Source: Limnephilus marmoratus
Lineage: Eukaryota; Arthropoda; Insecta; Trichoptera; Limnephilidae
DNA: 64,000 nt
Reading direction: 5' to 3'
NCBI GenBank assembly: GCA_917880885.1
Contig: OU862915.1
Location: forward strand, 35,906,676-35,970,675
The position numbers were made by a program, and so were the translations under genes. Numbering within the stretch: position 1 is the first letter of the stretch; every line of letters starts with the position of its first letter. The notes under the pieces are model-generated. The model worked only from the letters and a program-made list of their open reading frames with translations. It was not told the DNA's origin and did no database searches. Of the stretch, positions 52,290-63,589 are shown piece by piece.

Positions 52290-53385
52290 AGGCCCCCCTG
52301 TCGAACCGCCACACCACCTACATACTTCCTTCTACCTACATTGTGACATTGCAAATCAGTGCAGTGGTAACTTTCAGTGAGCAAGCACAATGTACGAGTA
52401 TTATTATGATTAAGTTATATTATTTTTGTATTCTCGAATGCAAGTGCAAATTCCCAGTTTACGTAAGGACTTCAAATTATAACTGTTGGTGATCAAATAA
52501 TCTGTCCACAGTTGAAACATTTTTATGTGCAAAGTGAATCTTATGTGGATGTCATCAATTCAGCCTGCTACATCAGACTATAGTGGTTATTATTGAGTTT
52601 ACGGTTCCTTATTTCCTAACTTCAGAAAGTTCCCTACATATTAATACTTTAAATATCTGCTTAGTTGTTCAATCTAGGTTATTTTGTGCCCATGGTCTGA
52701 ATATACAAACGTTATTTAAAATATATTACACAATATTTGCAAAGAACATTCCTGAAAACCTTTTCATGGTTTTAAGTTTCAAGAAAATTCTCAACCACGA
52801 TCAAGAAATTTCATACATTTTTGCAATTTTGCTTCAAAAGAGAGAGTATGGAAATCGTGAGGGATTCCAGTAAAGAGTATTCAGGAATTATACAAATATT
52901 TTGTTTTACAAGAAGATATATAATTTACAATACATTTTATACAATAACTAATAACATAATATTGATTTAAAAAAATAAAATAAAAATTTTCATTAAACTT
53001 TCGGTATAATTTTTAATCTGAGTTCTAATTTTTTTAATATTATTATTTATGAGAATTTGCAGAATTTGTCATCAAAAAATGAAGAATTTGTCATCAATAA
53101 TAATGCAAGAAGAGTTGGTTGTGTTTCATCTGGATTGCATAAAACATTCGATACAGTTTCCTTATTCCGTTTTTCAGAATTCTGTTGTTGGTCAGATACT
53201 AACTTGAATAGGCTTTGGCATTCTGCGTTTACTTTTTGACATTAAACGGGAGTTATTCAGTTTATCAGATCTATAGTCATTTTTCAACCACTTTAGTTTC
53301 TCGAAGATCGAATCAGAAATTGCTTAAGTTGGATTATTTAATAATTCTTTGAAGAGGAAGACAAAATTAATAATTTAAACGAAAA
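52290..53385. other. Probable intron, AT-rich
   Basis: Would be intron 2 of the candidate gene if that gene is real. A 96-codon frame (52583-52873) is unrecognised. No repeat family seen. Confidence 0.3.
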
Positions 53386-53390
53386 CATGA

Positions 53391-53632
53391 GAGAGAACAA
53401 GACACAGAAAAATAAAAAAGATACCGGTCGCAACTGGGACTCGAACCTAGAACTTTTCGTTTTACCGGGATGAGTGCTTTACAAATTAGGTCACTGCTAC
53501 TTCTTACAAAACCATCATATTTGTCAATCTCATATTTTAAATTTAGAATTATGAATATTTTCTTCTACTATTTTTTTTAAATTTCTTTTATCTTTATCCG
53601 TTATCTTTTTATTTTTGTGTGTCTTGTTCTCT
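53391..53632 (-). mobile_element. SINE-T copy within a foldback
   Basis: Arms 53391-53423 (GAGAGAACAAGACACAG...) and 53602-53632 are inverted repeats of about 32 bp with two or three differences. Just inside the left arm, on the minus strand, is a tRNA-like piece with a B box GGTTCGAGTCCC and the SINE-T extension CGACCGGTATCTTTTTTATT. The left arm itself is this SINE-T extension, so the right arm may be part of a second, inverted SINE-T end. Confidence 0.55.
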
Positions 53633-53639
53633 TAAATAT

Positions 53640-55005
53640 TTTGTTTAGACTATTATTGTTATCATCTTCTTCAATTATATACTACATTGATGGGAATAAC
53701 CTTCGAAAGTTATAAAAAGACTAATAATAATAATAATCTAATAAGAATTGAATTATTTAATTTACTTCTTTCAATTCCTAAAGATTCGTTAGTTAAACTC
53801 CGTTCATTAATAAGCCACTAACAAAGGAACAAACTGCCGAACGAAATTATCCAAATAAATGCGTATATTGATAGTTAAACGGAACTTAACTGATACTACG
53901 GAGTCCGGGCTAAAATTTATCAATCGTCGCGTCGCGGTCGGAATATCTCTTAACAATTGTTGACCGTGATCGCAAATATTAAATACCGACCATAGTGGTT
54001 AGATTTCTTCAATGTCGTATTGATAAAGCGTTTTATCGATCGCCCATGGTAGACCTCCTGGATCCCATCCAGGCATCGTGAATTCATTTTCTCGGCTCAC
54101 TAACTCCTCCATCACGACACGGTCAACATTTTTCGCTTACCGTGATGGTAGCAGGAGATTTAAAAATTATTCTCATGTTCTTCGTAACCCTGAAACTTTT
54201 ATCTTTCTTTAAAAAAATGATTTCGTAAATCATTCCCACTGTAATGTTCGTTTGGATGTTTTCAAATGGATAAAAGTAAAGTTAAGACAGAATGTTGTAT
54301 TTTCTACTCATCCTCCAGTAAAATGGAGTGAACGTTAGTTAGCCAGTTAGTTAGTTTTCATCTTTAATTTATTGTAGAGACAAAGCTACCGAATTACAAA
54401 TGGAGATATAAGGCTCACTCCGGGACTTAATGTAACAGGCTCGGTACATGTTTAAGTTGTGCGATGTTTCTATTTATTATTCTAATTTAAAAGTTGATAA
54501 TTTATTCTGGTGGAGAATATTCGTCTTATCTCCGCAGTCCAGACGCTGAAGCTCCTAATGTATTACATATGGAAAATTCTCAGAGTAAACGGAGTATAGG
54601 GGAATAGAAAAATCGGTATCACGAAATAACACTGATGTGATTTTCAGTTTCCAATGTAACACTGCCTTACTAATTACACTTGATCCGAATTACACATAAC
54701 CGAGATCATACATAGAGATAATTAATTACGTCAAAAATATTTATTTTTATGATGCTATGGAGGACGAATAAGGTCACCGATCTGCAGTTGCACGGCAACC
54801 CTATTGGTTCCTCATACTAATAGGAATCAATCATTATCACAAGTCACTCTCTCGCGCTGCAACGAAGATCATCCAAATGATTCTGTCGTAAATCGCACTT
54901 GTTTGTTCTCTACCTTCTTATACATACAATTGTTCTCATTAAATATTAAATTATGGAGCGTTATGTTCGTATGTAATTTGTTGAATAAACCTATAAGTAA
55001 GTATT
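53640..55005. other. Unassigned stretch
   Basis: A GC-richer part at 53900-54150 has no recognised frame. Nothing else noted. Confidence 0.3.
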
Positions 55006-55009
55006 ATTT

Positions 55010-55388
55010 TATTATTTATTTATTTTATTTATATATTTAAACGCCCATAGGGCTTTTACATAGAATGCAGTACATTTTTTTTTAATTACAGTGAAAAGAT
55101 TATAAGTAACATAATATATGTTAAAAACAAAATATAGATTATATAAAATATAAGCGTTAACAAAATACAGGTAACATAAAATATAAGAAATAAAATATAG
55201 GAGTTGAGATAAAGTAGGTAAGGTTAAAATTGTTGTTCACATTGGTTTATGGGATAGGTAGATATAAATAGTTGGCACATATGGCGTTTGAAGTTTGCTA
55301 AGTTCAAATTATTGTCAAATACATCCATATTGTTTAAGTATTTGTTACCAAGACTATGTAAACGTTGTATTGGAGAATGTAAATCATA
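55010..55388 (-). mobile_element. LINE-A 3' end, close copy
   Basis: On the minus strand nearly identical to 22545-22910, including the C-terminal codons, the 3' untranslated region and the GCCC/GGGC terminal hairpin (55043-55053). The similarity suggests this and the 20-kb copy are of about the same age. Confidence 0.92.
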
Positions 55389-55394
55389 GTTTGT

Positions 55395-56650
55395 AAATCA
55401 TTATATCTACGATCTGCTTATTTGATTTACCCCACATCACACACACGTAAACACCAACCACATAACGCCAAACAAAACTGGGATGCCATGAGGGTGACTA
55501 TTATACTTATTTAAATTAAAGTTTTTAGTGTTCTCATTTATTATCGTATTGAAAGAAAATAAAAGGTGCTTAGGTTAGGTTAAAAAATAAGATTTGTTTT
55601 TTTTTAGACAAAAACTTTTATTTTTTATTTTTATTGTACCTACCCGCAACCCTCTATAACTTATGTCGATTGTTGCCCAGAAATTATGTATCAAACGGTA
55701 TTAATACGCTTGCATCTGCGTGGTTGAATTCCAGAACCCGACTTCCATTGCATGTCCGACGCCGCGCCTTATGCGCCGCGCCACAAATAACATCTATGTT
55801 CGTGAAATTTCAAGCAAAGCTACCGTTGTAATTCGGTTTTTAATTCAAAAACCTGCCAAAGGATATCGCTACTTCCGTCAGCAGCTCGCATATGGACGTT
55901 AATTCTCTAGGTGTAAGTACTAGAATTTATAGGCGGCTACATGCAATATATATTACATAAATGTGGCGTCATTGCGTGTCTCGGTTACTTTGTCACGGTT
56001 ACTTTGTCTCGGTGACTAGCTGCCACTAGATCGCAGTGGATCCGAGGAACTGGCTATTTTTGGAACCAGTTTCTGTCGGATTTATAAAATGGTCACCAAT
56101 ACTCAAACTGGGCGAAGCCGAACCAAAAGCCGCCCGCAGGGCCTAGCAGCAAAAACCTGCGGAGCGGGGTCTATTTATATTATTGTATTCTACAGGCTAT
56201 ACAAACTTGTGATAGATATAATAACTTTCTGGAACAGCAATTGTGAAGTAATATGCTATCTAAATTATGTTGTACACGTGAAGAAGAGTAGTGAGTATTA
56301 TGCATATATTGATTATTATTATTGAGTTACGTTATTAAAGCCTTCTTATTACTATATTCCGATCATTAATGGTTTTAATGTTGGCACACTTTCTGACCAC
56401 CTTATGACCTGTGAATTGACACATCCCGCATCCCAACGTATAACTACAAAACGCTGAAGTTAACTTCTCCAGTACACATTACATCTCCATCGTTTCTTAT
56501 ATGTAGATGGAAACACCCAAAATAATGAGACAACTCTAAAATAATCATAGGCTAGATAACTAATACCCACAAATTATTATTTTTGTTATATTTTATGCCA
56601 TCTGCATAAGCAGTTCAATATAGATGTTTTTCTCTCGCTTTTTGTAAAGT
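55395..56650. other. Unassigned, partly GC-richer
   Basis: 55640-56170 is less AT-rich and has a short direct repeat (CGGTTACTTTGTC twice at 55982-56010). Two TTAGG units at 55567 are too few to be telomeric. No gene model is convincing. Confidence 0.3.
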
Positions 56651-56654
56651 ATAT

Positions 56655-57505
56655 TCATTTATTTTATTTAAGTTTTTATTCCAGCAGGACTGAAAGGGTA
56701 GTGCAATCACAGTCTGCCATATTACATAAACGACTATGAACTATAAAAGAAAAGAAAAAAAATGTTTACATATTAGGTAGGTACCTTATTAAAGTTCATA
56801 ACATAAATGACAAAAAATTGGGCATAAAATTAAAATTAAATTTAACAAGAATCAAACGGAATTAAAAATAAAAAATATATATTTTTGAATGTAGCTATTA
56901 CTTTGTGGTTATCTATTTATATTATGTTATTATTTGTTATTATCGGATTTGCACATCAAATAAGTGGTTTATACAAAGTAAAATTATTTCATTATAAAAA
57001 ATATATTTTAGGATTGTCCATCAGGGAGTGCGCTTCATGATCTGCATCCGTCGCTCATTCAGTGGGTAATTGAGCCACTCGGATGCAGCCACGACAATGA
57101 CGTTGGTTGATTTCTGTGTCTTGCTCCAGAAGCTGGCTATCCGGTGGCGATGTAAGGCTGGGAATGAGTTCACCCTCCCTTCGGTGAACATCGTGGAGGC
57201 GCTGCAGAACATCGGTAGTTGCATAAGTTGCCTGTATGCCTTATTGTAGCACACCCTCAGTCTGTCTCATTGCGCTGCTGGGTATCCATTGTTCAGATGT
57301 GTACAGGGCAGTGCAGTATGTCTTGAAGAGTAATTTTCTGACATCGGCGCTATAGTGGTAGAACCGCCTTGAGAGCATTTCGGCCCGTATGTTAATTGCT
57401 CTTCTTTGTCGTTCTGTATCTTCTATATCCTTCATGTCTTCGGTTAGGATATGTCCCAGATACTTAACCAGTGAGGCTACAAGTATAACGTTATACTTCA
57501 CCTTT
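56655..57505 (-). mobile_element. LINE-L, copy 2, RT C-terminus to 3' end
   Basis: Minus frames 57501-57241 (LVKYLGHILTEDMKDIEDTERQRR..., AEMLSRRF, LYTSEQW) and 57254-57021 (YNKAYRQLMQLPMFCSASTMFTEGRV) are one protein broken by a frameshift near 57250. The 3' region at 56660-56770 matches 11340-11430. Between them 56950-57005 matches the tail of the Penelope-type unit at 25.0 kb (AAGTGG...ACAAAGTAAAATTATTTC), so the 3' part is composite. Confidence 0.8.
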
Positions 57506-57754
57506 ACACCTAGGAACCATGTGTAATAAATACGCTTTTATGTTATTTTTGTTATCTAAACCTTTAACACAATTTTTGACAACTTTACGCACTAAATCAT
57601 AAAAAAATTGTAAATCGTAAATGCCCATAAGAGCTTTGATGATTAATTAATAATAAGCTCTAAAAGTTTTTGTGTACTACCTGGAGTATCTAGCATAAAG
57701 TTTAAAGTAATAAATAATTACAGTACTTACCCTAAACCATTAAACTTTTTAAAC

Positions 57755-58062
57755 CTTTGCCATAAGTCAGTCACCTCAAGTGGTTTGCTACGTTTGGTGA
57801 CTAACAAGGTGTGCCGGTGTTCGTCAGGTAAGGTGTGTCCAGGTCTTTGCGGTGGATGCGCCTGCTCTTTTTTTGTAGAGAATCTTTTTTGACGTCTCCA
57901 GCGGTCTCTCTCGAACCCATCGCACCGCAAGATAGTGTGAAGTATGGATTCATACGTTGGTCATTCCTGGACACTGACCGTAAATTCCTACCCAACCCTC
58001 TTACTTTTTCATTCACCTAACTTCCTATCCTTTCTTTTCTTAAAAATATCCTCAGCACAGCA
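57755..58062 (+). mobile_element. SINE-H, 3'-truncated by SINE-A
   Basis: Plus strand: CACCTCAAGTGGTTTGCTACGTTTGG, GGTGTGTCCAGGTC, ATGGATTCATACGTTGG, CTACCCAACCCTCTT, then CAGCACAGCA, where it meets a minus SINE-A. Confidence 0.75.
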
Positions 58063-58240
58063 ATTGGGGTGCGTTGTGAGGCTGAAGGAAGTGGGGAGGG
58101 GAAGGAGATGGGGAAGTGGAAAGTAGGGAAGTGCCTGACTATTTAGATCTAGTCTTCAAACACGGCTTAAAGCAACGTTTCAATTCTAAATTGTGGTCTT
58201 AAACCAGGGCGATACTAAGAGTATCTTCCACTCTGGAGTT
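58060..58240 (-). mobile_element. SINE-A body fragment
   Basis: In reverse: CCAGAGTGGAAGATACTC to the CCCCAATT palindrome half, with head and tail missing. It is joined directly to SINE-H. Confidence 0.75.
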
Positions 58241-58404
58241 TTACCAAGAATCGCGTGTTGACTAAGGATGGATTGGAATTATGTTACTAATATTATGCAG
58301 ATGAAATCTTTCTTAAAGTGAAAAATTAAATACGCTCTTCTTAGTTTATCTTTTTTTTTCACATTGAAATTTCTTCTTTTTTTATTATAATAAATCACAA
58401 TAAT

Positions 58405-58795
58405 CCTAGCTACTCCCGTCTAGATCCAGTCAGACTATGACATCCCCAATAGGGGTATGTTGAGAGTCTGAAGGTAGTTGGGAGGGGAAGGAGATGGGGA
58501 AGAGGAAGGTGGGGAAGTATCTGGCAATTCAGATCTGGTTACCAAACATGGCTAAAGACATTTCAAGCAACTTTTCAATTGTGAATGGTGGTCTTACAAC
58601 AGGGTGATATTGAGAGTTTCTTCCACTCTGGAACGTGCCGCAAATAAAAAATGTATAATTTTTTTTATTTTATTTGTTGGTGAAAAAAACACATTCAATC
58701 AAATAAAGTTGATTTGCACACGCCGAAATTTGAACCCGCGACCTTCGGATTGCTGGTCGAGAGCCTTACTCCTCGACTACGGAAGCTGTTGTACA
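58405..58795 (-). mobile_element. SINE-A, complete, type 2 head
   Basis: In reverse: GCTTCCGTAGTCGAGGAG (A-box region), CGCGGGTTCAAATTTCGGCG (B box), a linker with ACAAATAAAATAAAAAAAATT, and the full body to ACTGGATCTAGACGGGAG. This is the best type 2 head of the window. Confidence 0.85.
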
Positions 58796-58799
58796 GGTA

Positions 58800-59820
58800 C
58801 AGATAGATGTGTAATAATATTATGCAGGACAATACTTACCTACCTGGTAAGTAGATTGATCTTTTCAAATATGCTTTATAAATAGACAAATAGTGCAAGA
58901 CCCAATTGCGGAGAAAGTCTGTTAGTTATTTGTACAGTGGAGAACAAAGATATTCAAATACTTATATTTCAATATCTTTGGTGGAGAAGGACGCGGGGTT
59001 TTATTATCTTTATATTTCCAATTATTTTTTGTTAATTAAAACATTCACATTACTTACATGATATGCTTAATGTTTATTAAATTAAATTATTACATGGATA
59101 CAGTACCCTGTAACGTAAGACCATAGAATATCAGTAGTTCATTTCGCCCGAGTTATGAAATCTTAACTTATGAATATAATATGAATAATAATAAGTTAAC
59201 AGACAGAAACAAAAGCTCAAACAAAGAAAAAATAATTTACTTATCTAAAGTCAGTTAAAATATATATATTTTTTTAAATATAATATATCTTGATATTTTC
59301 CTTGTGATTTGTATGACACAATCAATTAAAACACAACTGAGTTTCTCTGTAAGAAAAGAGCAGGAATATTTTGTTAATCTCACAAGATTTACGTAAAGAA
59401 AAGTATTTAGTAACAAAACATCACCTGTAAGGAAAGAAACGACATTTAAAGTTATTAATTGTAATATCGATTCCTTAATCATAATAAATTAAATTATTGA
59501 AGATAATCTTATCAATTTGCTTTATGGTAGCCATAGGTTATTTTTACTATATTTTTAATTATTGTCCATTGATTGTAAAATATCGAGTCGAGTGTTAAGT
59601 AGGTACTGTGGCGCATATCCAGTGACAGTCTATGATACATACAGCCACAATGATAAGTCAAGATCGGCATTGTTTCAAATTAAAGAAAATTATATTTTTC
59701 TTTACATACATATGTATATATATTTTTTTGATTATTGGTTTTCTGCATCAAAACAAATATTACTGGTTAATGCTGTGAGACCTTAAATGATTGCGATTAC
59801 TGCGAGCTATCTGTCCGAAA
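58800..59820. other. Unassigned AT-rich stretch
   Basis: A short perfect hairpin (AAAGATATT 58946-58954 / AATATCTTT 58971-58979) is the only structure noted. Confidence 0.3.
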
Positions 59821-59822
59821 AA

Positions 59823-59892
59823 GACTTTCCTAAAACGACTGCTCTAAATCGACTGTCCTAAAACGATCGCCCTAAATCGACTGTCCTAAAAT
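59823..59892. repeat. 14-bp minisatellite, five units
   Basis: Units GACTTTCCTAAAAC, GACTGCTCTAAATC, GACTGTCCTAAAAC, GATCGCCCTAAATC and GACTGTCCTAAAAT are laid end to end. The alternation of AAAC and AAATC ends suggests a 28-bp higher-order unit. Confidence 0.85.
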
Positions 59893-60021
59893 ATGAAATC
59901 TCCTAGTTGGAGATTTTATAATGTTTTTGTTCAAATAAGTAAAATAAATAAATTAATGATAACAAAAAGGGAAAAAGTATTTGAATAGATAAAGAGAATT
60001 TTTTAAAACAAGAATTTAAAC

Positions 60022-60590
60022 GTATGCTTTTAGATTTTCACAGCCAAAAGTTTATATAAACTCAGCTGTTCCGGATGTGATAAGGTCTATGTGGGCCAGA
60101 CAGAGCGGACAATTCCAAAAGGGTATCGGAACACTTTCTAGCGTGTAAACTTGGCCACCCTGACAAATCGGCAATCGCCGAGCATTTAATTGAAACCGGC
60201 CATTACTTTGGATTTGTTCCTGAAGTCCTGGGAAGACCCAAAACTTATAGAGCACGCCTAATTACAGAGGCAATTGAAATTCATAAAAATCCTATTAACA
60301 TTAATAGAGACGACGGAGCTCAGCTTAATAGTTGTTGGTATCCGATAATTGACGGCTACACTTTGGTGTAGTCGTCAATTGCAGAAAACCATCTTCAAGT
60401 ATGCTGAAATGCCAGCTCGCAGTGGAATGGAGCTGGCAACACGGTATTGCTTCGAAGTACTTAAGCACACATTTCACGACTAACATTTACACATCTGCCC
60501 TGATGATGGACACTGTAACGCTGTCCGAAAAGTTGGCTAAAGGAGGAAGTAGCGCAACATGGCATAGCACCCCAAAAACAAATAACAAAA
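60022..60590 (+). mobile_element. PLE-P: 5'-truncated Penelope-like element with 12-bp target duplication
   Basis: Flanked by AAGAATTTAAAC at 60010-60021 and 60591-60602. It begins with 23 bp that are the inverse of the PLE-P distal tail (TTTTAGATTTTCACAGCCAAAAG at 60028-60050), continues with the GIY-YIG nuclease C-terminus, then a 120-bp spacer, the hammerhead-like core (60497-60537), and ends at CACCCCAAAAACAAATAAC. An inverted fragment of the terminal repeat at the 5' side is a known feature of Penelope insertions. This copy ties the orphan PLE-P ends elsewhere in the window to a Penelope element. Confidence 0.85.
60049..60371 (+). pseudogene. GIY-YIG endonuclease C-terminus of a Penelope-like element
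   Basis: The frame reads SLYKLSCSGCDKVYVGQTERTI, with a frameshift at about 60118-60130, then HFLACKLGHPDKSAIAEHLIETGH, FVPEVLG, RARLITEAIEI, NINRDDGAQLNSCW and the stop at 60369-60371. The pieces GxYKL-x-C-x2-C, VYVGQT, R..HF, HPDKSAIAEHL-x-E-T-GH and R..EAIEI are the order of the nuclease fused to RT in Penelope elements, used to nick target DNA. The RT and most of the linker are lost by 5' truncation, and the frameshift breaks the nuclease. Confidence 0.85.
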
Positions 60591-60604
60591 AAGAATTTAA
60601 ACAT

Positions 60605-60880
60605 TTAGATCAAGTTCACAAATTGTAATTGACCGATAACAAAAGGTCAACAAAATATGCACTGTGTTGTTTTAAAATAATTCATATCATGCTATAAAAT
60701 GTAATAAATAATGAAGTGTGATAATATTTGTAGAAGATATAAGTTGTAATTGGTGAGCAAATGCTTCATTAGTATTGTTGGCTTCTATATGAAGAAGTGA
60801 AGTATTATTATTGTTATACAGAAATGTCATACACGAGTACGTTGCTTGGGCATTTACAATAAAGCTAAATATTTTTTCCC
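60605..60880. other. Unassigned AT-rich stretch
   Basis: Nothing recognised. Confidence 0.3.
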
Positions 60881-60884
60881 AAAG

Positions 60885-61215
60885 TACTCAGGTCCTATAT
60901 CGTCTTTGGAGATGCAGTATGAAGGATTTTGGAAATAGAGTAAAGAAAGTTCTGGGAATCAAAAATGTTTATGTGAGGGGTAGGTAAAACTATAGGGGTT
61001 AGTGTGTCCAGGAGTGACGGGTGCATGAATCCATCCCTTACATTAGGTTGCTAGGCGATGGCGATATGTCGAGAGAGTCCTGCTGGAGAGGACTCTAACT
61101 TCTCAAATACGCCCACCCATTTCGACCCATTACGCAGTACATGGGCAGATGCATCTGCCGCCAAGACCTGGACAATCCACCACATTAACCCGGGTACTGA
61201 ATCCAGAATAGGCAC
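60885..61215 (-). mobile_element. SINE-H copy
   Basis: In reverse it has GGACTCTCTCGAC...CGCCTAGC, GTGTCCAGGAGTGACGG (in + order), GTGAGGGGTAGG and AGATGCAGTATGAAGG, the usual SINE-H order. There is no A-tail. Confidence 0.65.
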
Positions 61216-61219
61216 ACGT

Positions 61220-61900
61220 AGACTTATTCAAGCCAAAGCTCAGCAAATAATAGTGATCTAGTTTATCATCGCTGATTAATATGGTGAAATACCAAACGAA
61301 GATGACCTAATGATTACGCATCACGTTTTTACGTCATGTTTGCAAAATAAACTAAAAATTTTTACTACATCATATTATTGAGAAAATTTCATAAAAAATC
61401 TCATCTTCACACACCTTGTGGAATAAAAATATCAGTACAAGTGTAAAAAAATGTAATTTATGCTAAATTACTGTTCGATTTCTTATGACATCAATCTTTT
61501 TACATTCATCAAGTTCATACTCCAAGAAAAGGTAATAAAACCTTTAAAAAACACCATCAATCTCATCCAGACATCTTGAACATTTCATAAAAGGAAATTG
61601 GATCGTCACAAAACGTCGAATATCGTCACTTGAGAACGATATGCGTGTTAACGCAATCACCAACGTAACGAAAGAACGTATATAACTTATCTGACGTTCG
61701 AATCTATGACTATATACTCACATTAACGTTGACGTTGTATCGACCTTAGAACAGATGGGGTAAGTATTTTTTTAAATGTTTTGAGTATGTAAATATATAT
61801 CTAATGTTTTCAGTTTATAGCAAATCTCTAACTTTGCATACATTCAATAATAAAATTGTTAATTATGTCAAACATGAACTTTCCACATCCCATTATTTTT
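61220..61900. other. Unassigned stretch
   Basis: An ATG followed at once by a donor-like GTAAGT (61756-61766) is the only splice-like signal. No repeat recognised. Confidence 0.3.
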
Positions 61901-61904
61901 TCAT

Positions 61905-61992
61905 TCCCCACACAGGCCCTGAGAAAAAGCTTCTTCCTTTGGGCCTATTTCATCTTCGAGGATGGTGTATGGAGGGGGAAGTGAACCTAGGT
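61905..61992 (-). mobile_element. SINE-H 3' fragment
   Basis: CACACAGGCCCTGAG...GGGCCTATTTCATCTTCGAGGATGG, read in reverse, is the SINE-H 3' end. Confidence 0.65.
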
Positions 61993-62034
61993 CTTGAAGA
62001 GACTCATGTTGCAGAAGGGGGATTCGAACAAGTC

Positions 62035-62172
62035 TCAACTGCTCCAAACCGCCTGGAGCCAATGCGACTTTGGCATCCCCAATTGGGGAATGTTGTGAGT
62101 CTGAAGCAAACGGAAGTACCTGGATATTCATGTCTGATTACCACTTACCGCTAAAACCTTTTCAAGCAACAA
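62035..62172 (-). mobile_element. SINE-A 3' half
   Basis: CTGCTCCAAACCGCCTGGAGCCAATG, CATCCCCAATTGGGGAATG and GGAAGTACCTGGATATTCATG match SINE-A in reverse, with an internal deletion of the purine-rich part. Confidence 0.75.
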
Positions 62173-62174
62173 TA

Positions 62175-63585
62175 ATAATTATAATATGGAACTATTATCA
62201 AGACCAACAATGTCCAGGAATATGATGCAAAATTTATTTGTTTGCAGGTTTTGTCATTTTTCTCAGACTACGTGCAAAACAAAACATTAATTAATAATAC
62301 TCTTATGTTTCTTTTTAATATCTGTAAAATATTATTCAGTGAGGAATTAAATAAAGTTACCCCAACTGCGCTATGGCCCAAGGTAGTTTACTAAATCTCC
62401 CCATCTTTCATTACTTCTAACGATAGATTCTCCCTAGGATATGCTTTATTGTGTCTGGAATGCCCGTTGGTTTGGGTAGATAACGACTATATGACTTGAC
62501 GGAATAACGACGGAACACACGAATATAGTTAGGGATTGATTGAGTAAATTTACGTGATTTAGTTATATAAATATTAACGAAGTGTTTGGCTAAATGCGAA
62601 AAGTTGTAATTTCTTTGCACACGCAGGAATAGTAATATACTTAAAATTACTGTAAATCAACTATGTTACTGAAAGTATGCATAGCTAGCTAATGGTATTT
62701 GCTTTTTAGGTGCCCTTGCTCAAAAGGCTTAATAAATTCTCAGTCCTCGTGAAAATTATAGATGGATGCTGGTTAGGTATCGATATACGTAATTGTTTTG
62801 ATTAAAAAATAATTTTAGATACTTATGTTATCAGAAATGGATGTCTGGCGGTCTCTACGTATTTTTAGGGAAATTAAAATACAGATGGCGTTCAAGTGTC
62901 CTTTTGAACAAAAATTAGAATTATTCAAAGAATGTTATTATGACACGAAAAAAATTAAATCTGCAAATCATTAAAACTCATACATGTGGTCAATATCGGG
63001 TGTGACATTTACAATAATAAACTATGATACAATCAGTCTACTAATGAAGCCCGGGCACTGAAGAACATTGTGATCTCTCAATGCAATTTAATATCGACTC
63101 TATTAAGAAATCTAGGCTGTGACCGTCTGATTTCGAATCTCTTATGTGTGATTGTGCAGTGAATACCACCAGTACAGTATCCCTTAAGAGGGCATTACCA
63201 GAGAAAACCAGAAATATGTCATTTTCAAAACAGATTTTAGACGAATTGACTCTTTTCCACAAAAAATTATAAATGGATTTCGAAAGACTGTTCTTTTATC
63301 TAGCATTTACATGTAATAAATTTTGAGAAATTTTTTTAACTTTTAGTATAATAAGGTTATTCCATAGGTCGTTGGCAGATTTGTTAAATTTTCAAAAAAG
63401 ATTTTGTATTATACCACACCGATTTCAAATAATATAATCATGCAGTAAAATAAATCAATACATAATCTAGCAAACGCATGTTTTACAATTTTAATTTTAG
63501 TTTCAATAAAATCATTAAAAAAATATGTACGTACATGTCTTTCTTGACGAAAATTGGTCCATTTGTGTATTTATTTGCGCTCTTA
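62175..63585. other. Unassigned stretch
   Basis: A broken plus frame at about 63065-63270 (ending SKQILDELTLFHKKL) and the opposite minus frame are not recognised. No repeat family found. Confidence 0.3.
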
Positions 63586-63589
63586 CAAA

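Noticed and set aside
55562..55580. Telomere repeat tract
   Set aside because: Only two TTAGG units in tandem.
61740..61770. First exon of another gene (ATG next to a GTAAGT donor)
   Set aside because: Only one splice-like signal, no coding length and no GC shift; too weak to call.
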